Below, piece by piece: positions 25,882 to 33,383 of a stretch of DNA of 39,266 bases. The DNA lies in assembly GCA_964549635.1 (NCBI GenBank), contig CAZJVJ010000011.1:1-39266 (forward strand), given 5' to 3'. This DNA comes from VGNY01 sp964549635. GTDB lineage: Bacteria > Chloroflexota > Dehalococcoidia > GIF9 > UBA5629. A model generated the notes under the pieces. That model was not told the origin of the DNA. It did no database searches and worked only from the letters and a program-made list of their open reading frames with translations. A program made the position numbers and the translations under genes. The first letter of the stretch is position 1. Every line of letters starts with the position of its first letter.

Positions 25882-27618
25882 CTAGCATCCTTTAAACCGA
25901 TTTGTAATGGGTAGCCTGCGGTCTCTGCCAAAGGCTCTAGGTGTTATCTTAACGCCTGGTGGTGCCTGGCGCCGCTTATATTCGCTGGTATCAACTAACC
26001 GCGCTGCCCGCTTTACTACCTCTTCTTCAAAACCGGCACCAATAATCTGTTCAACACTTCTATCTTCTTCCACGTAGGCTGTCAGGATAGGGTCGAGCAA
26101 CTCGTATGGTGGCAAGCTATCTGTGTCCTTCTGTTCAGGTCTTAGCTCAGCCGATGGCGCCTTATTTATAACACTGGATGGTATCATCTCCCAACCGGCT
26201 ATTGAGTTGCGGTATTTAGCGAGCTCGTAAACTAAAGTCTTGGGTACGTCTTTAATGACAGCAAATCCACCAGCCATGTCTCCATACAAAGTAGTGTAGC
26301 CAGTAGCAAATTCACTCTTATTACCTGTGGTCAGAACAAGCCAGCCAAACTTGTTAGATAGTGCCATCAGAATGTTACCTCTGATACGCGCTTGAATGTT
26401 TTCCTCAGTTACGTCGGTCTTAGTATCACTGAACTGGTTTCCCAATGTCTCGAGATAGGCTTGGAACGCCTTTTCAATAGAAATATTGATGTGTTTGATA
26501 CCCAAGTTCCTAGCTAAAAGTTCGGCGTCACATATACTACCTGGAGAAGAATACCTCGAAGGCATTGATACTCCTATCACATTGGCTGCTCCTAAAGCAT
26601 CAACAGCAACGGTAGCCACGAGGCTGGAATCAATGCCACCTGAAAGCCCTATAACCACCTTTTCAAATCCATTTTTTAGGACATAGTCTCGTGTTCCCAG
26701 TACCAAAGCACCATAGATTTCGCCAGGTAAACTGCACACTTCGGGTCGCCTTTCGGGTAGCGCTGGCTTTGAGGCAGAGGAAAGCGAGTTGGACACTATC
26801 ACTTTAGGTGTATGCCATTGCTTTTCCCGGAGTAATATTGCCTCTTTTCTCCACCTAGGATCATGGAGACGAGTGCTAAACACAGATTCCACATCAAGGT
26901 CGGTCACTATCAGATCTTCTTCGAATTGTTTGCCTCTAGCAATTAGTTCACCTTTTTCATTTATTACCAAGCTGTTACCATCGAAAACCAGCTCATCTTG
27001 CCCTCCTACAAGGTTGGTGTAGATAACAATGGCCACGTTGTCTGAAGCACGAGTGCCTAACATCCTCTCCCGAAAGTTGCGTTTACCAGCGTGGTAGGGT
27101 GAGGCGCTTATGTTTATTATTACTTCAGCCCCGGCGTATGTTTGAGCAGTAGCTGGACCAGATTCGTACCAGATATCTTCGCAAATATTGACTCCGACGC
27201 CCACGCCACCTATTACATATACTGGGCACTCTTTACCAGCCTGAAAATAGCGGTTCTCGTCGAATACACCGTAGTTGGGCAAGTATATCTTGTGATAAAC
27301 GCCATAAAGTTTGCCATCGTTTATGATTGCAGCAGCATTGAAAATATCCTCTTTAGCATCAACAAAACCGACAATTGCTGCAAGTCCGGCAGTGCTATCG
27401 ACGACTTTCTCAAGACATCTCAAATTTTCCTTGATGAACTGTGGCTTGAACAACAGGTCTTCTGGCGGATAGCCACATATAGCAAGTTCAGGAAAGGTGA
27501 TAATGTCTACCCCAAAAGACCTGGCTTCGGCGATAGCGTCCAGGATTTTTTGCGTGTTACCGGCAAAATCGCCTACAGTGACATTGATTTGAGACATGGC
27601 GATACGCAGCCTGCGCAC
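25882..27618 (-). CDS. nadE: Glutamine-hydrolysing NAD+ synthetase, GTG start
   Basis: Amidates nicotinic acid adenine dinucleotide to NAD+ using ATP and glutamine. The N-terminal nitrilase-type glutaminase domain (about 1-250) shows a Glu-Lys-Cys triad in FPELAICGYPPEDLL, YHKIYLPNYGVFDE and VNICEDIWYE. The C-terminal synthetase domain has the PP-loop GLSGGIDSSLVA, LTTGNKSEFATGYTT and GDMAGGF. I choose GTG 27618 (578 aa) because an AGGGGA Shine-Dalgarno lies about 6 nt upstream. The upstream ATG at 27633 would begin inside that ribosome site. It lies 190 bp downstream of glnA and immediately upstream of carA. Confidence 0.94.
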   Translation of the reverse strand: MRRLRIAMSQINVTVGDFAGNTQKILDAIAEARSFGVDIITFPELAICGYPPEDLLFKPQFIKENLRCLEKVVDSTAGLAAIVGFVDAKEDIFNAAAIINDGKLYGVYHKIYLPNYGVFDENRYFQAGKECPVYVIGGVGVGVNICEDIWYESGPATAQTYAGAEVIINISASPYHAGKRNFRERMLGTRASDNVAIVIYTNLVGGQDELVFDGNSLVINEKGELIARGKQFEEDLIVTDLDVESVFSTRLHDPRWRKEAILLREKQWHTPKVIVSNSLSSASKPALPERRPEVCSLPGEIYGALVLGTRDYVLKNGFEKVVIGLSGGIDSSLVATVAVDALGAANVIGVSMPSRYSSPGSICDAELLARNLGIKHINISIEKAFQAYLETLGNQFSDTKTDVTEENIQARIRGNILMALSNKFGWLVLTTGNKSEFATGYTTLYGDMAGGFAVIKDVPKTLVYELAKYRNSIAGWEMIPSSVINKAPSAELRPEQKDTDSLPPYELLDPILTAYVEEDRSVEQIIGAGFEEEVVKRAARLVDTSEYKRRQAPPGVKITPRAFGRDRRLPITNRFKGC

Positions 27619-27808
27619 TTGGTCTCCCCTCATTTTTAACTTTTAGCTTCAATTTCGACCGGCTTTGCAAGTCCTTCACCCCCAACTTTTTGCCCCTTCT
27701 TAGGAGCTGCCAGTTCAGTCTTATCCGAAAAGCCCCGAAAACCCCTTGCATTTTTAAACAGCCTCAGATTAATGTACTTGTTTGTACAAGCCAGTTTTTA
27801 GCCTCAAA

Positions 27809-29152
27809 CTACAAGATAGGTAGATATCTCTTAACTTCGTACTCTGTCACATGAATTCGGTACTGGTCCCACTCTATCTTTTTGTTTTTGATGAGGGAGT
27901 GAAAAACGTGCTCACCCAGGGCTTTGCGCACTAGCTCACTCTTTTCGCATAGTTGAATCGCCTCGTACAGACTCGCCGGCAAAGTGCCGATGTTCTTTTT
28001 CTTTCTCTCTTCGTCTGTCATCTCATAGACGTTTTCCTCCACCGGTTCAGGCGGCTCGTATCCTTTCTCGATTCCCTCTAGGCCAGCAGCCAGCATCACA
28101 CTGAAAGCTAAATATGGGTTGCATGCAGGATCAGGGGACCGGAATTCTATTCTTGTCGCCTGTTCTTTTCCGGGCTTGTATTCGGGCACTCGTATTAGGT
28201 CAGCTCGATTTCGTCTAGCCCATGACAGATAGACAGGAGCTTCGTAGCCGGGGACCAGTCTTTTGTACGAGTTCACCCACTGATTGCAGACCAGCGTGAT
28301 TTCTGGTGCATGTTTCAACAAACCAGCTATGAAACTCTTTGCCACCTTGGATAAGTTGTACTTATCATTGGGGTCATAGAAAGCATTCTTGTTGCCTTTA
28401 AACAGTGACTGATGCACATGCATGCCACTGCCATTGATGCCGAAAATAGGCTTGGGCATAAATGTGGCATATACCCCATTCTGTATAGCTACTTGTTTAA
28501 CCACCAGCCGATAGGTCATTACGTTGTCCGCCATGGTAAGAGCGTCAGTATACCTCATATCTATCTCGTGCTGGCTATGGGCCACTTCGTGATGTGAATA
28601 CTCCACACCAATGCCCATTTCCTCCAAGATAAGCACGGTTTCTCTTCTCAAATCTGTAGCTGCATCCAGAGGCACCATATCGAAGTAGCCTCCTTCATCG
28701 AGGATTTCCGTTCCCTTCGAATCCTTGAAGTAGAAATATTCTAGCTCTGGACCAACATAATATGTGTAGCCCATGTCTGCCGCTCGCTTCAAGTTGCATT
28801 TCAGAACATATCTAGGATCTCCTTCAAAGGGCTCGCCGCCAGGCTTCAAGATGTCGCAGAACATCCGCGCTACTGCACGATGATCTCGCGGCCGCCAGGG
28901 TAATAACTGAAAGGTATCCGGGTCAGGCATAGCCACCATATCGCTTTCGTCGATTCTAGCAAATCCCTGGATTGAGGAACCGTCAAAGCCCATGCCATCT
29001 TCTAGTGCTTGCTCCAACTCCTCACGGGTGATGGCAAAGCTCTTCAGGAACCCTAGGATATCGGTGAACCACATCCTGATGAATTTGACATCGTGGTCCT
29101 TCGCCATCTTGAGTACATATTCCTTGCTCTCCTCTTTACTTTTTTTTGTCAT
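27809..29152 (-). CDS. glnA: Glutamine synthetase, type I
   Basis: Condenses glutamate and ammonia to glutamine with ATP. The 447-aa protein has the beta-grasp N-terminus (WFTDILGFLKSFAI), the latch-like DGSSIQGF, the metal ligands in GPELEYFYF and SHHEVAHSQHEIDMRY, the ATP/glutamate site NGSGMHVHQSLF, and RIEFRSPDPACNPYLAFS. It is the short GSI-alpha-like form. I see no adenylylation-site tyrosine motif of the GSI-beta type, and no adenylyltransferase or uridylyltransferase gene is in the window. This suggests control by transcription, PII or feedback rather than covalent modification. A GGAGG lies 7 nt upstream of the start. It is the last gene of amtB-glnB-glnA, 21 nt after glnB. Confidence 0.97.
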   Translation of the reverse strand: MTKKSKEESKEYVLKMAKDHDVKFIRMWFTDILGFLKSFAITREELEQALEDGMGFDGSSIQGFARIDESDMVAMPDPDTFQLLPWRPRDHRAVARMFCDILKPGGEPFEGDPRYVLKCNLKRAADMGYTYYVGPELEYFYFKDSKGTEILDEGGYFDMVPLDAATDLRRETVLILEEMGIGVEYSHHEVAHSQHEIDMRYTDALTMADNVMTYRLVVKQVAIQNGVYATFMPKPIFGINGSGMHVHQSLFKGNKNAFYDPNDKYNLSKVAKSFIAGLLKHAPEITLVCNQWVNSYKRLVPGYEAPVYLSWARRNRADLIRVPEYKPGKEQATRIEFRSPDPACNPYLAFSVMLAAGLEGIEKGYEPPEPVEENVYEMTDEERKKKNIGTLPASLYEAIQLCEKSELVRKALGEHVFHSLIKNKKIEWDQYRIHVTEYEVKRYLPIL

Positions 29153-29173
29153 CTCTAACCTCCTTTTTTATAT

Positions 29174-29515
29174 TTAAATTGCGTTCTCGTCTGTCTCGCC
29201 AGTTCTAACACGCACTGCTCCCTCCACCGGAATGATGAATATCTTACCATCGCCTCTGTCCTCTCCTGTCCTTGCATTTGTGGTAATCGCGTTAAGCACC
29301 TTTGGTACATCCTCGTCGAGAACTACTACCTCTATCTTGATCTTGGGCAGAAAGTTCACACAGTACTCGTTTACGCGCCACTGTAATGTCAGTCCTTTTT
29401 GCCTACCTCTACCACTCACCTGGCTGACCGTCATACCGAAGTAGCCCAGGTCCTCGAGGGCAATTCTAACGGCATCCAACTTTTCTTCTCTGATAATAGC
29501 CTCTATCTTCTTCAT
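29174..29515 (-). CDS. glnB: PII nitrogen-regulatory signal protein
   Basis: Trimeric sensor of 2-oxoglutarate, ATP and ADP. Proteins encoded next to amtB normally plug the AmtB channel when nitrogen is plentiful. The 113-aa chain has the first PII signature with GRGRQKGLTLQW and the T-loop ending NEYCVNFLPKIK. The tyrosine at the usual uridylylation position is present, but no modifying enzyme is seen here. The B-loop reads TGEDRGDGKIF, whereas the canonical form is TGKIGDGKIF. One residue is inserted and the first Lys is lost, which could alter nucleotide handling. The C-terminus RVRTGE is normal. The start overlaps the amtB stop in an ATGA junction. Confidence 0.95.
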   Translation of the reverse strand: MKKIEAIIREEKLDAVRIALEDLGYFGMTVSQVSGRGRQKGLTLQWRVNEYCVNFLPKIKIEVVVLDEDVPKVLNAITTNARTGEDRGDGKIFIIPVEGAVRVRTGETDENAI

Positions 29516-30747
29516 CTCAGCATCCCCCCGTAGGCTCGTTCGCCGTGCTGTGAGATGTCAAGCCCGACAGTTTCTTCTTCTGGGGTAACCCTTAAACCTA
29601 TGGTTGCTTCAACCAACTTTGCTAGGAGCCAGGTCATGCTAAAGGCAAAAGCCATGGTGACAGCAATAGCAACCATCTGAATCAGTACCTGCCCACCATT
29701 TCCATCGATTAGACCAGACCCAGCTGAATTAACAGCAGTTGTGGCAAAAATGCCCGTAGCTAGGCCCCCCCATATCCCACCACAGGCATGACAGGCAAAG
29801 ACATCGAGGGACTCGTCTACTTTGTTAGCCTTGATGCGCCACAGCATTATGTAATAGGAAAGCGCCGCAGCTATGGCTCCCATGGGTATAGCAGCCCATG
29901 GCTGGACGAAGCCGGCAGCAGGTGTGATTGCTACCATGCCGACCACAGCACCCGTAGCTGCTCCCAGTACCGATGGTCTGCGGTTAATCCAGCTGAGAAT
30001 CATCCAGGTAAAAGCAGCAGAGGCAGCAGAGGTGTTGGTAGCCACGAATGCGCTTGAAGCTAATCCCCCTGCAGTAACTGCACTGCCTGCATTGAAACCA
30101 AACCAGCCAAACCACAGTAGAGCCGCACCTAATACAACCAGGGGTATGTTGTTAGGCTCCATAGCTTCCCGTTCTTTGAATCCCTTGCGAGGGCCGAGCA
30201 CCAGAGCTAGAGCTAGCGCCGAGATTCCAGCATTCACATGGACTACAGTGCCACCGGCAAAATCAAGCGCCCCTAATCTGGCAAGCCAGCCGCCACTGCC
30301 CCATACCCAGTGGGCAACCGGACAATAAACAAGAGTCAGCCACAGAGTTGCGAAGACAAGCAGGGCGGCGAATTTTATACGTTCTACAACAGCGCCGGTA
30401 ATCAGTGCTACGGTGATAATGGCAAACGTAGCCTGAAACATCATGAATGCTAAGTGGGGAACAGTCGTGGCATATATTGACGACGGCTCTTGTCCCACTC
30501 CTATCAATCCCACCCATTCAAGCCCTCCAATTACCCCACCAATGTCTGCTCCAAAGCTCAAACTATAGGCATAGAGAACCCACAGGATGGAGACCAGTGC
30601 TAAGATGGAGAAGCTCATCATAATGGTGGAGAGAACATTTTTTCTTCTTACCATCCCGCCGTAAAACAAAGCCAGTGCCGGCGTCATGAGCATCACCAGC
30701 GCCGTTGATACCAGTATCCAAACTGTATCACCTTTATCTACAGACAT
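29512..30747 (-). CDS. amtB: Ammonium transporter AmtB
   Basis: Eleven-helix trimeric ammonium channel in the cytoplasmic membrane. The 411-aa protein has the first-helix signature ALALFYGGMVRRKNVL and the twin pore histidines in the GGTVVHVNAG and FACHACGGIWGG motifs. The phenylalanine-gate region is AFMMFQATFAIITVAL, and the C-terminal cytoplasmic tail ends GERAYGG and would contact PII. The usual H-G-V-G-G around the second His is H-A-C-G-G here. There is no cleaved signal peptide, as in many non-enterobacterial AmtBs. A strong Shine-Dalgarno (AAAGGGGG) precedes the ATG. It is the first gene of amtB-glnB-glnA and lies behind a repeat array typical of an OmpR-family binding site. Confidence 0.96.
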   Translation of the reverse strand: MSVDKGDTVWILVSTALVMLMTPALALFYGGMVRRKNVLSTIMMSFSILALVSILWVLYAYSLSFGADIGGVIGGLEWVGLIGVGQEPSSIYATTVPHLAFMMFQATFAIITVALITGAVVERIKFAALLVFATLWLTLVYCPVAHWVWGSGGWLARLGALDFAGGTVVHVNAGISALALALVLGPRKGFKEREAMEPNNIPLVVLGAALLWFGWFGFNAGSAVTAGGLASSAFVATNTSAASAAFTWMILSWINRRPSVLGAATGAVVGMVAITPAAGFVQPWAAIPMGAIAAALSYYIMLWRIKANKVDESLDVFACHACGGIWGGLATGIFATTAVNSAGSGLIDGNGGQVLIQMVAIAVTMAFAFSMTWLLAKLVEATIGLRVTPEEETVGLDISQHGERAYGGMLR

Positions 30748-30783
30748 ATGAATACCCCCTTTCTTTTTTGCTGGCCTGACATC

Positions 30784-30837
30784 ATTTTAGCCGGCAATTA
30801 TTACCAACATATTACAGACATGTTAAATGCATGTTAC
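30784..30837 (-). promoter_or_regulatory. GlnR/PhoP-like repeat array and promoter of amtB-glnB-glnA
   Basis: On the minus strand four 5-bp half-sites read GTAAC-n6-TTAAC-n6-GTAAT-n6-GTAAT, at 30837-30833, 30826-30822, 30815-30811 and 30804-30800. The period is exactly 11 bp, one helical turn. A -10-like TAAAAT follows at 30789-30784, about 10 bp after the last half-site, and there is no proper -35. This is the usual layout of promoters activated by winged-helix OmpR-family proteins. The half-sites and spacing resemble the actinomycete GlnR box. The amtB start is 36 bp beyond the -10. Confidence 0.7.
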
Positions 30838-30878
30838 AAAACATCATCACAAAAAATCCTAAGACGTTGACTTCTAGA

Positions 30879-31562
30879 TTACATCTCCCGGCTGAACTTG
30901 TATCCAATATTCCTTACTGTTTGAATATAGCTATTTGTGCAGTCACTGAGCTTGCTTCGAAGCCTCCTTATGTGCACATCCACTGTCCTATCACCACCGT
31001 AGTAGTCATATCCCCACACCTCGTTGAGCAGTGCCTCTCGGGTAAAAACCATTCCTCTGTTTTTGGCTAAAAATTTGAGCAGTTCATATTCCTTAAAAGT
31101 CAAGGTAAGTAATTTACCACCAATTGAAACTTCGCATTTAGCTGTGTCTATCATTAGGTCGCCACATTTTATTAAATCACTGCCTTGTGTATTGTTTTTC
31201 AGTTTTATAGCTCGCTTCATCCTAGTCACTACCTCAGCCAAATTCCAGGGCTTAACCACGAAATCGTCTACTTCCATGTTTGAATCGAAATAATTCAGTT
31301 CTTTGTCAGAGATAAGGGCGATGACGGGGATATTTCTTACCATTATCAATTCACGCAATTGCTGCAACATCGATTCAGTCTTAGCTGAAGCTGGTGAACC
31401 ATCAATGGCAATGAGCAACACGTCCCATGCTTGTTTTATGACTTCAGTAGGGAAATCCAAGCCGTCATGGACGAATGAACAAGCAAACCCCGTGCAGATA
31501 AGGTCGGAGTGGAGTTCTCTGATTCCTTCAGCGTCTTTAGTTATGATCAATACTCTAAGCAA
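30879..31562 (-). CDS. Orphan OmpR-family regulator with degenerate receiver (GlnR-like candidate)
   Basis: A 227-aa protein with an N-terminal receiver-like domain (1-120) and a C-terminal winged-helix DNA-binding domain (about 128-225; LTLTFKEYELLKFLAKNRG, DRTVDVHIRRLRSKL, IQTVRNIGYKFS). In the receiver the phosphoacceptor position after strand 3 is Ala52 (DVLLIAID) instead of Asp. One of the acidic-pair positions is Lys9 (TKDA), and the conserved Thr is Ile84. Only the Lys in VVKPW (K104) is kept. It is therefore unlikely to be controlled by ordinary phosphorylation. No histidine kinase gene is nearby. Translation starts at TTG with AGAGG 8 nt upstream. It follows nrpR by 36 nt and precedes the amtB repeat array, so I propose it as the array's ligand. 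Confidence 0.85.
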   Translation of the reverse strand: MLRVLIITKDAEGIRELHSDLICTGFACSFVHDGLDFPTEVIKQAWDVLLIAIDGSPASAKTESMLQQLRELIMVRNIPVIALISDKELNYFDSNMEVDDFVVKPWNLAEVVTRMKRAIKLKNNTQGSDLIKCGDLMIDTAKCEVSIGGKLLTLTFKEYELLKFLAKNRGMVFTREALLNEVWGYDYYGGDRTVDVHIRRLRSKLSDCTNSYIQTVRNIGYKFSREM

Positions 31563-31598
31563 GGCTGATACCTCTTAACGAATCGACATCGATATGCA

Positions 31599-32597
31599 TT
31601 ACAGGCTCCAAAAGTTCCTTAAGGCTTCAACTCTGACAACGCCGTTCATAGCTTTGCTTGTCACATCAATACCAGCTTCAGCAACTGCTGCTACCGCATT
31701 TAGACCGGTAGTAAGCACCAGCCCAATTTTGTTGAACCTTACGGGGATTTCACATACCGGTTCGCTTGCCTTACCCATGGTGACCAAATTGCATAGACCG
31801 GCTGTTTTCAGCTTCTCCACAACAGCGATAGCCTCTTCTTTTGAAGGGAATGGTATTTCTTGAAAGCTCGCGAGTACCTTACCACTGCCGTTTTTTGCTG
31901 CCTTGATAGCACTCGTCATTCGCCCAGAAATAAATATGTCGAAGGGGTCAATCGTGGAGCCATGATATTCTATGAGGTCAACAAAACGTATTGGCTCATA
32001 GTTGCTGATTTGTAGTATACCCCCGAACCTGAAATCTACAGGAATACCGGACTTAAGCATCGACCCGCTGACCACTGCGCTACATACAGTGGCAAAGCCT
32101 ATCTTACCCTGAGGCACCATCGTCTCTCCCAGTCTTTCACTTTCCGTGGCTACTACCACTAAATTACTCGCACAGAGGCCAGCTTTAAAAACGCTTTTCA
32201 TAATCTCTAGTGCTCGAGGAAAATCTTTCCGGACAAATAGAGATACATCAATTGGGATGTGCCCAGTTTGTGCAGACAGGTCAAAATTGGTTAGATAGGC
32301 AAGAAGCTCGAGTCTATCAGTTACAAAGCCCACTTTGTCGCAGACCAATGCACTTCTCAACTCCTCAAGTCCTCGCTGGGTGATTGACCTGCCATCTCGA
32401 TAGCCTATGGGTCGAGTAAGTCCACGCTCATCCATCATTTTGAGATGGTATGTTACCGTCCTCTCACTGAGGTCTATGCCCTGTTCTTTAAGTCGACGAG
32501 ATATAACTCTACCACCCAGAGGTTCCGGGGAATCGCTGAGCACCTTAAGAATCGCTGTTATTTTTCGTTCTGCCTCTCGTATTTCTTGCCCAATCAT
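31599..32597 (-). CDS. nrpR: NrpR-type nitrogen repressor
   Basis: Transcriptional repressor best known from methanogenic archaea, where it releases nif and glnA operators when 2-oxoglutarate rises. The 332-aa protein has an N-terminal winged helix (LSERTVTYHLKMMDERG, about 42-58) and one effector (NRD) region. Motifs there are DVSLFVRKDFPRAL, KIGFATVCSAVVSGSMLKSG, FGGILQISNYEP and NKIGLVLTTGLNAVAA. It is intact. A degenerate paralog lies at 20347-21339. The start has AGGAG 7 nt upstream. It follows the GXGXG subunit of glutamate synthase by 14 nt and precedes the GlnR-like regulator, so it is embedded in the nitrogen operon. I found no GGAA-n6-TTCC operator by eye. Confidence 0.9.
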   Translation of the reverse strand: MIGQEIREAERKITAILKVLSDSPEPLGGRVISRRLKEQGIDLSERTVTYHLKMMDERGLTRPIGYRDGRSITQRGLEELRSALVCDKVGFVTDRLELLAYLTNFDLSAQTGHIPIDVSLFVRKDFPRALEIMKSVFKAGLCASNLVVVATESERLGETMVPQGKIGFATVCSAVVSGSMLKSGIPVDFRFGGILQISNYEPIRFVDLIEYHGSTIDPFDIFISGRMTSAIKAAKNGSGKVLASFQEIPFPSKEEAIAVVEKLKTAGLCNLVTMGKASEPVCEIPVRFNKIGLVLTTGLNAVAAVAEAGIDVTSKAMNGVVRVEALRNFWSL

Positions 32598-32611
32598 TTG
32601 AGAACTCCTGA

Positions 32612-33382
32612 CTAATAGGCATAGAGTCTGCCGTAAGGTCGCAGATAAAGTGGGAAAAGCTTGATGAATTTGTGCTTTAGTATTTCTTTCGCGTTATGAC
32701 CGAAGTGGGAGGCGAACTCACCCACATATTTTTCTAAATTTAAGCGGTCATTCTCATCGAGGTCAGCCACGCCTACTTCTTTACCCAACCTGAAATCAGC
32801 GACACTTCCTCTGAGATAGATAACACCACCGTGCATGCCTGTGCCTATGTAGCTAGCTCGATGCATTTCGCCTTCTTTCAAATTCAAACCAAGGATAATC
32901 AGAATTCCACCAGCCATATATTCGCCGAGGAAGTCCTGAGCGGTGCCACCGATGATCAGAACCGGCTTTTTACCTCCGTATTCCTTCATGTGTATACCTG
33001 CTCGATAGCCGACACTGTCTCTGATAAAGATTCTGCCGCCGCGAGCCGATAAGCCAGTGATGTCACCGGCATGACCGTGGACTATAATTTCCCCATCATT
33101 CATGGTATTCCCGCAGCCATCTTGGGCATTACCGTGCACAATGATTCTTGGACCATCCATGAACGCCCCTAAGTCATTCCCTGGCGTGCCGAATATCTCA
33201 ATCTCGACAAGCTTGTCTAGGTCGGTGCCAATATATCTCTGCCCATAAACATTTCGTAGTTCGATTTTCTTGACACCGTTACCTGTAGCTTCCCGCAAAC
33301 GCATATTAAGCTCGCGGCTCGAAATACCGCTGACATCGATTTTCAAAACTGAGTTTGTTTCTCCTTTTAAAGCACGTGTCAT
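32612..33382 (-). CDS. Archaeal-type glutamate synthase, GXGXG (alpha) subunit
   Basis: A stand-alone version of the C-terminal beta-helix domain of GltB. In the archaeal-type enzyme this structural domain is a separate polypeptide that helps form the ammonia tunnel. The 256-aa protein shows the repeated glycine turns GGRIFIRDSVGYRAGIHM, LIIGGTAQDFLGEYMAGG and HGGVIYLRG. Its Shine-Dalgarno (AGGAGG) lies within the last codons of the upstream synthase gene, and the ATG follows that stop by 1 nt, so translation is probably coupled. It is followed by nrpR. Confidence 0.93.
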   Translation of the reverse strand: MTRALKGETNSVLKIDVSGISSRELNMRLREATGNGVKKIELRNVYGQRYIGTDLDKLVEIEIFGTPGNDLGAFMDGPRIIVHGNAQDGCGNTMNDGEIIVHGHAGDITGLSARGGRIFIRDSVGYRAGIHMKEYGGKKPVLIIGGTAQDFLGEYMAGGILIILGLNLKEGEMHRASYIGTGMHGGVIYLRGSVADFRLGKEVGVADLDENDRLNLEKYVGEFASHFGHNAKEILKHKFIKLFPLYLRPYGRLYAY

Positions 33383-33383
33383 T

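Noticed and set aside
27142..27639. A 165-codon plus-strand frame
   Set aside because: Antisense of the nadE nitrilase domain, which has an intact catalytic triad on the other strand.
27777..27790. Small hairpin CTTGT-TTGT-ACAAG between glnA and nadE as a terminator
   Set aside because: The stem is only 5 bp, and on the glnA strand no T-run follows it. The T-rich stretch lies on the wrong side.
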